Part shown: positions 36,715 through 45,584 of the stretch, piece by piece
Layout: every line of letters begins with the position of its first letter
Numbering within the stretch: position 1 is the stretch's first letter
Assembly (NCBI RefSeq): GCF_002159495.1
Contig: NZ_NFIT01000003.1
Span: 62,001-126,000 of the forward strand
Origin: Olsenella sp. An293
GTDB taxonomy: Bacteria; Actinomycetota; Coriobacteriia; Coriobacteriales; Atopobiaceae
Length of the DNA: 64,000 nucleotides
Direction of reading: 5' to 3'
The notes under the pieces: model-generated
Seen by the model: only the letters and a program-made list of their open reading frames with translations
Told to the model about the DNA's origin: nothing
Database searches by the model: none
Position numbers and translations under genes: made by a program

Positions 36715-37625
36715 GCGTCCTCAACGCCTACATGGCCCTCTCGGGGGCCGTCGACGCCGACGTGCGCCGAGACGAGCGGCTCTCCCGCAGGACCTTCTAC
36801 CGCATCGGGGGGGCCGCGGCGCTGTATGTCGCGGCCCACAGCTACGAGGCGCTCTCGAGGACGCTTGCCGTGCTTGCCGCCGAGCGCGTTGAGTGGGTGA
36901 TCTTGGGCAAGGGCTCCAACCTGCTCGTCTCGGACGAGGGGTATCGGGGCTGCGTCATCACGCTCGACGGCGAGTTCGCCCGCCACTCCTTCGCGGAGGA
37001 CGGCGCGCTCACCGCCGGCGCCGGCTCGACGCTCTCGCGCCTGGTCAACGACGCGCTCAAGGCCGGCCTCACGGGCCTCGAGCCCCTCGTGGGCATCCCG
37101 GGCACGTTTGGCGGCGCCCTCTCGATGGACGCGGGCACGCGTCGCGAGTGGGTCGGCCCGCTCGTCCGCGACCTCGTGGTGCTGCGCCCCGGGGAGGGCA
37201 TGCACCGCTACGGCGGGGGAGAGATCGCGTGGGGCTATCGCTCGACGTCGCTTCCCACCTCGGAGATCATCCTCGAGGCAACGCTTTCCCTCGAGCCCGG
37301 CGACCCGCGCGCGATCGCCGAGGACATGGACGCCCGCCTCAGGCGGCGTCGCGAGGCCCAGCCGCTCGCGGTCCCGAGCTGCGGGTCCGTCTTCAGGAAC
37401 CCGCCCGACGGCTCTGCCGGCGCCCTGATCGAGTCCTGCGGGCTCAAGGGGGTCACGTGCGGCGGGGCCCAGATCTCGCCCGAGCACGCCAACTTCATCG
37501 TCAACCGTGGGGGCGCCACCGCCGCCGACGTCATCGCGCTCATCTCGCGCGCCCACGACGCGGTCCTCGAGCGGCACGGCATCGACCTCGCCTGCGAGGT
37601 CAAGCTGCTCGGCTTCGGCGCGTAG
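36711..37625 (+). CDS. murB: UDP-N-acetylenolpyruvoylglucosamine reductase
   Basis: 304 residues, GTG start overlapping the murC stop. FAD-binding VILGKGSNLLVSDEGY, PLVGIPGTFGGALSMDAGT, YRSTSLP and the catalytic SCGSVFRNPP, closing with GAQISPEHANFIVNRGGATAADV. It forms UDP-MurNAc. Confidence 0.96.
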   Translation: MSVLNAYMALSGAVDADVRRDERLSRRTFYRIGGAAALYVAAHSYEALSRTLAVLAAERVEWVILGKGSNLLVSDEGYRGCVITLDGEFARHSFAEDGALTAGAGSTLSRLVNDALKAGLTGLEPLVGIPGTFGGALSMDAGTRREWVGPLVRDLVVLRPGEGMHRYGGGEIAWGYRSTSLPTSEIILEATLSLEPGDPRAIAEDMDARLRRRREAQPLAVPSCGSVFRNPPDGSAGALIESCGLKGVTCGGAQISPEHANFIVNRGGATAADVIALISRAHDAVLERHGIDLACEVKLLGFGA

Positions 37626-37638
37626 CGGAGGGGGCGAC

Positions 37639-38913
37639 GTGGCCAAGGACACCAGCAGGCGCCCCACCAAGCGCCAGAAGACGCCGGTCAACGCGCCCGG
37701 CACGCAGAAGGCCCCGGCCGCCTCGGGCTCCCCCAAGCCGTCGCGCCCGCGCCCCGCGGCCAAGCTCGCCACGCCCAAGCCCAAGCCCGCGGCCAAGCCC
37801 AAGAAGGCGACGGCCCCCAAGGCCAAGGCCGCCGTCGCCTCCAAGGCGGCGTCGTCGGCCCGCGCCATCGCCGGGAAGGCGGGCGTGCGCTCGCTCGTGG
37901 GCAAGCCGTCCGCGCCCTCCACCCCCAAGGAGCGCAGGGAGCGCCATCAGCGCGGCCAGACGCTGCGCCTTCTCGCCATGATCGGCGCCGGCCTGCTCGC
38001 GCTTCTGCTCGTGGCGGCGCTCGCCCTGTTCGCCCTGCGCGACTCCTCGGTCTTCTCGATCGACTCGGTCGAGGTCGCGCCGACCGAGCACGTCTCCGAG
38101 GAGGACATCAGAAACCTCGTGAAGGTGCCCCAGGGCTCGACGCTGCTCAACGTCGACACCGCCTCCATCGAGGCCGCCCTCAAGAAGGATCCCTGGGTCG
38201 CCGCCGTCGACTTCGAGCGCGCCTTCCCCCACACCCTCAAGATCTCGATCCAGGAGCAGGCGATCGACGCCCTCGTGGTGATGAGCTCGGGCTCGATCGC
38301 GTGGTATCTCGGCGACGCGGGCACGTGGATCCAGCCGACGAGCGTCACCTCCTCCGAGGACAAGTCCATCAACGACGCGGCGCTCGAGCGAGCGATCGCC
38401 GAGGGCTGCCTGCTTATCACCGACGTCCCGGCGACCGTGTCCCCGGTCGCGGGCTCCGTCGCGACCGACGCCGCCCTGATCGCGGTCCAGGAGTTCCGCG
38501 AGGCCTTCTCCGACGACTTCGCGAGCCAGATCGTGAGCTACTCCGCGCCGTCCGAGGACAACGTCTCGTGCACGCTCGCGAGCGGGGTCGAGGTCCTTCT
38601 CGGCTCCCCGACCGACATCGCCACCAAGCAGAGCCTCATCGAGAAGATCGTCTCCCAGTACCCGGGGTCGCTCCTGTTCATCAACGTGCGCGTCCCCACC
38701 GAGAAGGGCGTCTCGTTCCGCGGCATCGACTCCGAGAACGTCCAGGAAGGCTCGGGCGTGGTCTCCTCCGGCGAGGACCAGGGCCTCGACGGGGAGGGCC
38801 TGGACACCGGGCAGCAGGGCCTGGAGGAGACGGGCGACGCCGCCCAGGGCGAGCAGGACCAGGGCGAGCAGGACATGCCCGCTCAGGGTGAGGATGAGGG
38901 TTCCCAGGAGTGA
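37639..38913 (+). CDS. ftsQ: Cell division protein FtsQ/DivIB
   Basis: 424 residues from GTG 37639, behind GGAGGGGG. A long Lys/Pro/Ala-rich, histone-tail-like cytoplasmic segment (1-about 110), one membrane helix (about 114-135, LLAMIGAGLLALLLVAALALFA), POTRA domain (FSIDSVEVAPTEHVSEEDIRNLV), the FtsQ beta domain (DPWVAAVDFERAFPHTLKISI) and an acidic Gln/Glu/Gly tail. The N-terminal segment is unusually long for the family. Part of the septal FtsQBL complex. Confidence 0.9.
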   Translation: MAKDTSRRPTKRQKTPVNAPGTQKAPAASGSPKPSRPRPAAKLATPKPKPAAKPKKATAPKAKAAVASKAASSARAIAGKAGVRSLVGKPSAPSTPKERRERHQRGQTLRLLAMIGAGLLALLLVAALALFALRDSSVFSIDSVEVAPTEHVSEEDIRNLVKVPQGSTLLNVDTASIEAALKKDPWVAAVDFERAFPHTLKISIQEQAIDALVVMSSGSIAWYLGDAGTWIQPTSVTSSEDKSINDAALERAIAEGCLLITDVPATVSPVAGSVATDAALIAVQEFREAFSDDFASQIVSYSAPSEDNVSCTLASGVEVLLGSPTDIATKQSLIEKIVSQYPGSLLFINVRVPTEKGVSFRGIDSENVQEGSGVVSSGEDQGLDGEGLDTGQQGLEETGDAAQGEQDQGEQDMPAQGEDEGSQE

Positions 38914-39137
38914 GCCCCTCCGTTCGCCTGAGGGTTTTCTGGTGAGCGGCACCCACGTTGAGCTAGGAACTTCACGAATTCGCCAAACTGTTTGACGAGC
39001 GACCCTCAAGTGTGCCAATATACGTCGCTTTATCCAAAGCGTTGACGTGAACCTGAGCTTGAGGGTTTTGCCGGCGTGGCGGTGAGGCAGCACGCAAGCA
39101 AGCAACCCTGCAGACAGGCCCTTTCGAGGAGGACACG
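38914..39137 (+). promoter_or_regulatory. ftsZ promoter region
   Basis: AT-richer gap of 224 bases before ftsZ. TTGACG near 38993 with AATATA/TATACG about 18-21 bases downstream is the best promoter candidate. TGAGGGTTTT occurs twice (about 38928 and 39061), once before and once after it, as a possible regulatory repeat. FtsZ thus probably has its own promoter. Confidence 0.45.
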
Positions 39138-40262
39138 ATGATCAAGGATACCGACACCCTCAGCAACTACCTCGCCGTCATCAAGGTCGTGGGCGTGGGC
39201 GGAGGCGGCACCAACGCGGTGAACCGCATGATCGAGGAGGGCATCCGCGGCGTCGAGTTCGTGGCCGTCAACACCGACGCCCAGGCGCTCGCCATCTCCG
39301 ACGCCGACATCAAGGTCCACATCGGCACCGACATCACCAAGGGCCTCGGCGCCGGCGCCAACCCCGAGGTCGGCAAGGAGGCCGCCGAGGACACCCGCGA
39401 CGAGATCAAGGCCGCGCTCGCGGGCGCCGACATGGTCTTCATCACCGCCGGCGAGGGCGGCGGCACCGGCACCGGTGCGGCCCCCGTGGTGGCCGACATC
39501 GCCAAGAACGACGTGGGCGCCCTCACGGTGGGCGTCGTCACCAAGCCCTTCACCTTCGAGGGCCGCAAGCGCTTCTCCTCCGCCATGGAGGGCATCAAGA
39601 ACCTCTCCGAGAACGTCGACACCCTCATCGTGATCCCCAACGACCGCCTGCTCGACCTCTCCGAGAAGAAGACCACCATGCTCGAGGCCTTCCGCATGGC
39701 CGACGACGTGCTGTGCCAGGGCACCCAGGGCATCACCGACCTCATCACGGTCCCCGGCCTGATCAACCTCGACTTCGCCGACGTCTGCACCATCATGAAG
39801 AACTCCGGCACCGCCATGATGGGCATCGGCACCGCCTCCGGCGACAACCGCGCCACCGACGCCGCCGAGGAGGCCATCTCCAGCCGCCTGCTCGAGGGCT
39901 CCATCGACGGCGCCACGCGCGTCCTGCTCTCGATCGCCGGCAACAAGGACCTCGGCATCCAGGAGATCAACGACGCCGCCGACCTCGTCGCCAAGAACGT
40001 CGACCCCGAGGCCACGATCATCTTCGGCACCGTCGTCGACGAGTCGCTCGGCGACCAGGTCCGCGTGACCGTCATCGCCACGGGCTTCAGCGACGGCAAC
40101 GTCCAGCAGCCCCTGCCCTCGATGTCCATGCCGGTCTCCCGTCCCGCGGCCCCCGCTCGCCAGCAGAAGTCGAGCGCCCCGGCCTCGACCTCGAGCCGCT
40201 CCGGGTCGTCCAACGACAAGGAGTTCGACATCCCCGAGTTCCTGAAGCGCAGCCGCATCTAG
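39138..40262 (+). CDS. ftsZ: Cell division GTPase FtsZ
   Basis: 374 residues, ATG with GAGGAGG upstream. [18 protein letters not shown], tubulin signature [10 protein letters not shown] (about 108-117), T7 loop [11 protein letters not shown], and the C-terminal peptide [11 protein letters not shown] that binds partners such as SepF. Builds the Z-ring. ftsA is missing upstream, as usual in Actinobacteria. Confidence 0.98.
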   Translation: MIKDTDTLSNYLAVIKVVGVGGGGTNAVNRMIEEGIRGVEFVAVNTDAQALAISDADIKVHIGTDITKGLGAGANPEVGKEAAEDTRDEIKAALAGADMVFITAGEGGGTGTGAAPVVADIAKNDVGALTVGVVTKPFTFEGRKRFSSAMEGIKNLSENVDTLIVIPNDRLLDLSEKKTTMLEAFRMADDVLCQGTQGITDLITVPGLINLDFADVCTIMKNSGTAMMGIGTASGDNRATDAAEEAISSRLLEGSIDGATRVLLSIAGNKDLGIQEINDAADLVAKNVDPEATIIFGTVVDESLGDQVRVTVIATGFSDGNVQQPLPSMSMPVSRPAAPARQQKSSAPASTSSRSGSSNDKEFDIPEFLKRSRI

Positions 40263-40264
40263 CG

Positions 40265-41122
40265 ATGCCCTGCTTGGAGCGATACCAGTCCGGCGAGGTG
40301 ACCCTGCTCTCCGACGCGCGCGTCGCGGGCGGGGTCACCTTCGCCTTCACGGAGCGGACCGGCGGCGTCTCCGCGACGCCGTACGCCTCGCTCGACCTCG
40401 GCGACGCCTGTGGGGACGACCCCGCGTCCGTCGCCGAGAACCGGCTCCGCGCGCTCGCGGCGCTCGGCGCCGACGGCCTGGCCGGGCGTCTCGTCAACCC
40501 GAGGCAGGTGCACGGCGACGAGGTCGTGTGCGTGCGCTCCGGCGACGAGGCCTCGGTCCGAGAGGCCCAGCGCCTCGCGCGCCTCGGCGCCGACGCCGTC
40601 GTCTGCACCGCCCCCGACGTCCCCGTCCTTCTGTGCTTTGCCGACTGCGTCCCCGTGGTGATCGCCTGCCCGGGCGGCTTCGCGGTCGCGCACTCGGGAT
40701 GGCGGGGGACCCTGTCCCGGATCGCCGCCAAGGCGGCGCGGGCGCTCTGCGAGCAGGCGGGCGCGCTTCCCGGCGAGCTCGTCGCCTACGTGGGCCCCCA
40801 CATCCTCGTGGACGACTACGAGGTGTCCGCCGAGCTCGCCGAGCGCTTCTCGGAGGAGTTCGGGTCGGGCGTCATCGCGGGGGAGCGCAGGCTCGACCTC
40901 ACGGCGGCGGTCCTTTCGGCCCTCGCCGAGGCGGGCCTCGACGCCTCGCAGGTGGCGTGCTGCGCCGATTCGACCGCCTCCTCGACGGGGCGGTTCTTCT
41001 CGTACCGGGCCGAGGGGGGAACCTGTGGCCGGCACGGCGCGATCGCCGTCCTGGGCGGCTCGCGGGCCGCGTGGAGGCCGCTCGAAGACGGGCAAGGGTC
41101 GGGGGAGGAGAGGACGCGATGA
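40265..41122 (+). CDS. pgeF: YfiH/PgeF family purine nucleosidase-like protein
   Basis: 285 residues, ATG two bases after ftsZ. The zinc-site residues of the family are present: His in NPRQVHGDEV, Cys in CFADCVPVVI and His in AHSGWRGTLSRIA. The usual GPSIGPCCYEV block reads VGPHILVDDYEVS, so the second cysteine motif is altered. Family members act on purine nucleosides or repair misincorporated amino acids in peptidoglycan. Conserved position beside ftsZ. Confidence 0.9.
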   Translation: MPCLERYQSGEVTLLSDARVAGGVTFAFTERTGGVSATPYASLDLGDACGDDPASVAENRLRALAALGADGLAGRLVNPRQVHGDEVVCVRSGDEASVREAQRLARLGADAVVCTAPDVPVLLCFADCVPVVIACPGGFAVAHSGWRGTLSRIAAKAARALCEQAGALPGELVAYVGPHILVDDYEVSAELAERFSEEFGSGVIAGERRLDLTAAVLSALAEAGLDASQVACCADSTASSTGRFFSYRAEGGTCGRHGAIAVLGGSRAAWRPLEDGQGSGEERTR

Positions 41123-41844
41123 GCGAGGACCAGACGTACGCGAGCTTCCTGAGCTCCCGTCGGGAGGAGATTCTCGAGCGGATCGGCGCCTCCGCGCGCC
41201 GCTCCGGTCGCGAGCCCGGGCAGGTCGAGGCCATCGCGGTCTCCAAGACCGTCGGTCCCGACGAGGTCCTTCTCGCCCGCCGCGCGGGATGGGGCCGCTT
41301 TGGCGAGAACCGCCCGCAGGAGCTCGTCCGCAAGCTCGAGGCCCTCTCCGGGGAGCCCGAGATGACGGGCGTTCGCTTTGACATGATCGGCAACCTCCAG
41401 AAGAACAAGATCAACCAGGTGATCGGTCGGGTTTCGCTCATCCATTCGATCTCATCCGCGCATCTCGCCCAGGCGGTGTCGACGCGCTGCGAGGCGCGCG
41501 GCATCGTCGCCGACGTGCTGCTCGAGACCAACGTCTCCGGCGAGGCGTCCAAGTCGGGCTTCTCCTGCGAGGAGCTTCGGGCGGCCGCCGAGTCGGTGGT
41601 GGCGCTGCCGGGCATCCGCGTGCTCGGCCTGATGACGATGGCGCCCGCCGGCGACCCCGCCGCGGCGCGTCGGACGTTCTCGGGCCTGCGCGAGCTCGCC
41701 GAGGAGCTGCGCGCGCGGACGGGGCTTCCCCTCGAGACGCTCTCCTGCGGGATGAGCGACGACTTCGAGGCCGCGGTCGAGGAGGGCTCGACCCTCGTGC
41801 GGCTCGGACGATGCGTGTTCGACCAGGGCTACGCCCTGAGCTGA
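41119..41844 (+). CDS. yggS: YggS family pyridoxal phosphate-binding protein
   Basis: 241 residues; ATG overlaps the pgeF stop (ATGA). Single-domain fold-type III PLP protein: the PLP lysine in AIAVSKT, FGENRPQELV, FDMIGNLQKNKINQVI, LETNVSGEASKSGF and SCGMSDDFEAAVEEGSTLVRLGR. Involved in PLP homeostasis. Typical neighbour of sepF and proC. Confidence 0.95.
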   Translation: MSEDQTYASFLSSRREEILERIGASARRSGREPGQVEAIAVSKTVGPDEVLLARRAGWGRFGENRPQELVRKLEALSGEPEMTGVRFDMIGNLQKNKINQVIGRVSLIHSISSAHLAQAVSTRCEARGIVADVLLETNVSGEASKSGFSCEELRAAAESVVALPGIRVLGLMTMAPAGDPAAARRTFSGLRELAEELRARTGLPLETLSCGMSDDFEAAVEEGSTLVRLGRCVFDQGYALS

Positions 41845-41898
41845 CAGTACTGACGGAGCGTGGCCGCGCCTCGCGCGCGGCGGAAGAAGGAGGAGAGC

Positions 41899-42567
41899 AT
41901 GGGCTTTCTCGACACGATCAAGGACCGTCTCCGCGGCGGCGCGGGCGACGACTACTACGAGGACGACTACTACGAGGACGAGGAGGGCTACGAGGGCGAG
42001 CAGGGAGGCTACGCCCACGAGTCCCGCCGTCGCGACACGGGCTCCAGCCCGCGCCTGCTCGGCAACACCCCGCGCCCCGAGGCCGAGAGCGTCTCGGTCT
42101 TCACCCGCTCCGGCCGCCCGGTGAGCGCCCGTCCCGCCCCGTCCCAGCCCTCGCAGGGCTCCTACTCCTCGGGCGGCTACGCCGACGACGCCTCGCGCCA
42201 CTCCTCCCAGGACGTGACCTCCGCGATGCGCCCCATCCCCACCCCCGGCGACCTCGGCCCGCGCACCATCTCGAGGGCGAACAACTCCGGCCAGCTGCCC
42301 CCCTACGTCCTGAAGCCCGTCTCCTATGACGACGTTCAGACGGTCGTCCGCCGCGTCCGTACCGGCCAGCCGGTCGTCCTGGTCTTCCGCAACACCAACA
42401 TCGAGACCGCCAAGCGCATCCTCGACTTCTCCTTTGGCCTCTCCTTCGGCATCGGCGGCGAGGTCAGCGAGCTCGGCGACCGGGTCTTCGTCGTGCTGCC
42501 GTGCGGCATCGAGCTCGCCCGCGCCGACATCGACAAGCTCGTCGCCGACGGCGACCTCGTCCGGTAG
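41899..42567 (+). CDS. sepF: Cell division protein SepF
   Basis: 222 residues, ATG 41899 behind AAGGAGG. N-terminal amphipathic membrane-binding helix MGFLDTIKDRLRGG, then a conspicuous Asp/Glu/Tyr tract (about 14-36), a Ser/Pro-rich linker, and the SepF core (about 140-222; VLKPVSYDDVQTVVRRVRTGQPVVLVFRN, ETAKRILDFSFGL). SepF tethers FtsZ to the membrane, the role FtsA plays elsewhere, fitting its absence here. Confidence 0.94.
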   Translation: MGFLDTIKDRLRGGAGDDYYEDDYYEDEEGYEGEQGGYAHESRRRDTGSSPRLLGNTPRPEAESVSVFTRSGRPVSARPAPSQPSQGSYSSGGYADDASRHSSQDVTSAMRPIPTPGDLGPRTISRANNSGQLPPYVLKPVSYDDVQTVVRRVRTGQPVVLVFRNTNIETAKRILDFSFGLSFGIGGEVSELGDRVFVVLPCGIELARADIDKLVADGDLVR

Positions 42568-42575
42568 GCGCCGTC

Positions 42576-43388
42576 ATGAGCGAGACCCTCTCCGTCAGCG
42601 TCGGCATCGTCGGCGCCGGCTCCATGGGCGGATCGATCGCGCGCGGCCTGCTCGAGGCGGGCGCGATCGTCCCCGAGCGTCTGCTCGCCGCAGACCACGA
42701 CCCCGCCCGCACCGAGGCGCTCGCCGCGCTCGGCGCGCACGTCTTCCCGGATGGGGCGGCGCTTGTCGACGCGGGCCCGGACGTGGTGGTCCTCGCCGTG
42801 AAGCCCCAGGTGCTGCCCGACGTCATGGCGCAGTGCGCCGCGGGGCTTGCCGGGAGGCTCGTCATCTCGATCGCGGCGGGCGTCGCGCTCTCGACGATCG
42901 AGGCGGCCCTTCCCGGCGCGCGGGTGGTCCGCGCGATGCCCAACCTGCCGGTGCAGGTGCGCTCCGGCGCCACGGCGCTCGCCGCCGGGTCCCTGGCGAC
43001 GGCAGCCGACGTCGAGCTCGCCCGCAAGGTCTTCGCCGCGCTCGGCGCCGCTCAGGTCATGCGCGAGGACCAGCTCGACGTCTCCGGCGCCGTCGTGGGG
43101 ACGGCGCCCGCGTTCTTCTCGCTGTTTGTCGACACGCTCACGCGCGCCGGCGTCCGCGCGGGGCTTCCCGCCCAGGCGTGCCGCGAGATGCTCGAGACGA
43201 CCATGCGCGGCTGCGCCGAGCAGCTCCTGGCCGAGGGCGTCCACCCGCGCGCCTACATGGAGCGCGTGACGTCGCCGGGCGGGACCACCGCCGCGGCACT
43301 GCGCGAGCTCGAGCCGCTCGTGGCCGCCGGCTCCGAGGAGGCGGTCGACGCCGCGCTCGCGCGCACGCGAGAGCTTGCCGAGGGCTGA
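42576..43388 (+). CDS. proC: Pyrroline-5-carboxylate reductase
   Basis: 270 residues from ATG 42576, nine bases after sepF. Rossmann start VGIVGAGSMGGSIARGLLEAG, VVLAVKPQVLPDVM, VRAMPNLPVQVRSGATAL, and the C-terminal DVSGAVVGTAPAFF and ERVTSPGGTTAAALREL. Last step of proline synthesis; its place between sepF and yggT is common in Gram-positives. Confidence 0.94.
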   Translation: MSETLSVSVGIVGAGSMGGSIARGLLEAGAIVPERLLAADHDPARTEALAALGAHVFPDGAALVDAGPDVVVLAVKPQVLPDVMAQCAAGLAGRLVISIAAGVALSTIEAALPGARVVRAMPNLPVQVRSGATALAAGSLATAADVELARKVFAALGAAQVMREDQLDVSGAVVGTAPAFFSLFVDTLTRAGVRAGLPAQACREMLETTMRGCAEQLLAEGVHPRAYMERVTSPGGTTAAALRELEPLVAAGSEEAVDAALARTRELAEG

Positions 43389-43405
43389 TCGTGGGTACCA
43401 TGTGC

Positions 43406-43457
43406 GTTGGGGACCGTCCCCAACTCGCATATGCAAATTGGGGACAGTCCCCAATTT
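43406..43457. repeat. Pair of REP-like palindromes
   Basis: GTTGGGGACCGTCCCCAAC (43406-43424) and a 23-bp perfect palindrome with TTGGGGAC-A-GTCCCCAA at its centre (43435-43457), 10 bases apart. This GGGGAC/GTCCCC palindrome type is found in many genomes near REP-associated tyrosine transposases (RAYTs); none is encoded in the window. Confidence 0.8.
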
Positions 43458-43479
43458 GAAGGTTTAGGAAAGGCGGGGC

Positions 43480-43749
43480 ATGAGCCTCTACACCATACTC
43501 TCTGTCGTCCAGCGGCTCTTTGACATCTACGGCTGGCTCATCGTCATCTGGTGCATCCTGTCCTGGGTGCCTCGGACGGGGTCCGGCTTCTTCGAGGACC
43601 TCCGGGCGGCCATCGCGACCCTCGTGGAGCCCTTCGTCGGCCTCTTCAGGCGCTTCATCCCGCCCGTCATGGGCGTCGACTTCTCGCCGGTTGTGGCGAT
43701 ATTGGCGCTCAGCCTCATCGAGCGGTTGCTGTATTACCTGATTTTGTAG
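43480..43749 (+). CDS. yggT: YggT family membrane protein
   Basis: 89 residues. Two membrane segments (about 5-28 and 68-89) around a loop with the family motif WVPRTGSGFFEDLRAAIATLVEPFVGLFRRFIPPVMGVDFSPVVAILAL. Small YggT proteins lie between sepF/proC and divIVA in Gram-positives and are thought to act in envelope or division functions; the mechanism is unknown. Confidence 0.9.
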   Translation: MSLYTILSVVQRLFDIYGWLIVIWCILSWVPRTGSGFFEDLRAAIATLVEPFVGLFRRFIPPVMGVDFSPVVAILALSLIERLLYYLIL

Positions 43750-43807
43750 ACTGTAGTGGTAAGGTTAAGCGGACGTGACCGCGTCCGCGAAGCGAAAGGG
43801 AACAAGA

Positions 43808-44479
43808 ATGGCAATCACACCAGCAGACATCGAGCAGCAGACCTTCTCTCCCTCCAAGCACGGCTATGACACCGAGGAGGTCGACGCCTTCCTGGAGCAG
43901 CTCTCCGCCGAGGTGGACGCGATGCTCCAGAAGATCGCGGACCTCAAGGGCCGCCTGACCTCCACCGAGCAGCAGCTCTCCGCCGCCCAGGCGCAGATTG
44001 CCAGCCTCGAGGAGCGCGGCTCCTCCACCGCCCCGGCCCCCGTCGCCCCGGCGCCGGCTCCCGCCACCGACTCCATCACCGCGTCCGAGCGTCAGATTTC
44101 CCAGGTCCTCATCGTGGCGCAGCAGTCCGCCGACAAGCTCCTCGCCGAGGCGCGCGACTCCGCCGAGCGCATCCGCAACGACGCCGACGCCAAGGCCCGC
44201 GAGGTCATCCGTCAGGCGCTCGCCGAGAAGCAGAACGAGCTCGACGAGATCGACCGTCTGAAGGCCTCCCGCGAGGACTTCCGCGCCGAGTACAAGAAGC
44301 TCCTGCAGCACTTCATGGACGATGCCGAGGCCATGTTCCCGGCGCAGGTCTCCTTCTCCAGCGCCCCCACCGGCTCCGCCGGCACCACCCACACCGACGT
44401 CCCGACCGCCGCTCCCACGCCCGTGGCTCCCGCCCCGGCGCCGGCTGTCAACGTCGCCGACTTTGGTGACCTCGACTAG
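43808..44479 (+). CDS. divIVA: DivIVA/Wag31-like polar division protein
   Basis: 223 residues from ATG 43808. The DivIVA N-terminal membrane-binding motif ITPADIEQQTFSPSKHGYDTEEVDAFLEQL is followed by coiled coil (about 35-75), an Ala/Pro linker, and a second coiled coil with ILIVAQQSADKLLAEARDSAERI (about 95-175), ending in an Ala/Pro/Val-rich tail. In Actinobacteria it organises polar growth; here it closes the cluster. Confidence 0.93.
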   Translation: MAITPADIEQQTFSPSKHGYDTEEVDAFLEQLSAEVDAMLQKIADLKGRLTSTEQQLSAAQAQIASLEERGSSTAPAPVAPAPAPATDSITASERQISQVLIVAQQSADKLLAEARDSAERIRNDADAKAREVIRQALAEKQNELDEIDRLKASREDFRAEYKKLLQHFMDDAEAMFPAQVSFSSAPTGSAGTTHTDVPTAAPTPVAPAPAPAVNVADFGDLD

Positions 44480-44505
44480 CTCCTCGTTGAGCACGCCTCC
44501 GCGCG

Positions 44506-44539
44506 GCCCCGCGTCCTTGTCGGCGCGGGGTCGTTTTCG
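44506..44539 (+). terminator. Terminator after divIVA
   Basis: Nine-pair stem GGCCCCGCG/CGCGGGGTC with a 10-base loop, followed by GTTTTCGTC. It closes the dcw cluster. Confidence 0.75.
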
Positions 44540-44577
44540 TCTTGAGGCTCTTGGGCCGAGAAGGGCGAGAAGGTGCG

Positions 44578-44931
44578 AGGTGGGCCTATAAGCCGGGTTC
44601 TGTCGTGGGCGGCCATTTATCTACTGCGGCTGTCACCAGCCGCCTCTAGCGCGCAACCCGAGCGCAGTGCGGGCCACACCATGGCGCTCCTATTTGCGTT
44701 TGCTCCGGATGGGGCTTGCCAAGCCGCCGTGTTGCCACGACGCTGGTGGTCTCTTACACCACCGTTTCAGCTTTTCCCTCAACGGGCCAGGCCCGCCAGC
44801 GGGAGTCTTCTTTTCTGCGGCGCTTTCCGTCGGGTCACCCCGCCCGGCCGTTAGCCGGCATCCTGCCCTGTGGAGCCCGGACTTTCCTCATGGCGCTTTC
44901 GCGCCCCGCGGTCGCCTGGCCCACCTCGCGC
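44578..44931 (-). ncRNA. rnpB: RNase P RNA (bacterial type A)
   Basis: Read on the minus strand, the 5' end GAGGTGGGCCAGGCGACCGC is followed by the conserved GAGGAAAGTCCGGGCTCCAC, GGCAGGATGCCGGCTAACGG, GAGGGAAAAGCTGAAACGG with GGTGTAAGAGACCACC, CAAATAGGAGCGCC and GTAGATAAATGGCCGCCCAC, ending with ACAGAACCCGGCTTATAGG and CCCACCTC, which pairs with the 5' end. This is the catalytic RNA that matures tRNA 5' ends. Length about 354 nt; exact ends are inferred from the terminal stem. Confidence 0.95.
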
Positions 44932-44936
44932 CAAGG

Positions 44937-44942
44937 ATTCTA
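44937..44942 (-). promoter_or_regulatory. -10 of rnpB
   Basis: TAGAAT on the minus strand (in GGTAGAATCC), 6 bases upstream of the rnpB 5' end, as expected for direct initiation at the mature end. Confidence 0.6.
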
Positions 44943-44956
44943 CCATGAAAATGACC

Positions 44957-44987
44957 TTGAGCCGCGGCACTCGCCTTGGACTACAAT
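44957..44987 (+). promoter_or_regulatory. Promoter candidate of the EIIA gene
   Basis: TTGAGC (44957-44962) and TACAAT (44982-44987) with a 19-base spacer, divergent from rnpB and 60 bases before the EIIA start. Confidence 0.4.
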
Positions 44988-45047
44988 ACGACTGCGAATC
45001 GCACACATCGCCGCCCCCGACGGCACGCAGCAGGAAAGGTTACGCAC

Positions 45048-45584
45048 GTGGGTCTTCTCGACAAGCTGAGTCGGACGCTGCCCGGCGCCAGGAGGGCGCC
45101 CGAGGCGGTCCCGGCGCCCCAGGACCCCGAGGCCATCCTCGCTCCCGTCACGGGGCAGGTGGTCGCCCTCGACGCGGTGCCCGACCCCGCCTTCTCCCAG
45201 GGGATGCTGGGGTGCGGTCTGGGCATCCGCGCCCAGGAGGACGTGGCGTTCTCCCCGGTGTCGGGGACGGTGGTGGCCGACGTCAAGACCAAGCATGCCC
45301 TGCTCATCCAGTCCGAGAACGGCGCGGAGGTCCTCCTTCACGTGGGCCTGGACTCGGTGCGCCTGCGCGGCGCGGGGTTCCGGGCGTTTGTCCGCAAGGG
45401 CGACCGCGTCCGAGCCGGTCAGCCCGTCATGAGCTTCGACCGCGCACTGATGAGCGAGCGCGGGCTCGACGACACGGTGGTCGTGACCGTGACCAACGCC
45501 GACGCCTTCGCCTCGGTGCGGGTCGTGTGCGACAGCGACGTCGAGGTGAGCGCCGGAAGCGAGCTCATCAGGTGCGAGCGGTGA
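45048..45584 (+). CDS. crr: PTS glucose-type EIIA component
   Basis: 178 residues from GTG 45048 behind AGGAAAGG. EIIA-Glc fold: ILAPVTGQVVALDAVPDPAFSQGMLGCGLGI, FSPVSGTVVADVKTKHALLIQSENGAEVLLHVGLDSV with the phospho-acceptor His about 98, and the partner His in KTKHALL. A free-standing EIIA can phosphorylate several EIIBC transporters and may regulate carbon use. Overlaps yigZ by 4 bases. Confidence 0.92.
   Translation: MGLLDKLSRTLPGARRAPEAVPAPQDPEAILAPVTGQVVALDAVPDPAFSQGMLGCGLGIRAQEDVAFSPVSGTVVADVKTKHALLIQSENGAEVLLHVGLDSVRLRGAGFRAFVRKGDRVRAGQPVMSFDRALMSERGLDDTVVVTVTNADAFASVRVVCDSDVEVSAGSELIRCER

Noticed and set aside
44573-44948. Plus-strand open frames at 44573-45069
   Set aside because: They cross the RNase P RNA, whose conserved sequence and pairing explain the region.
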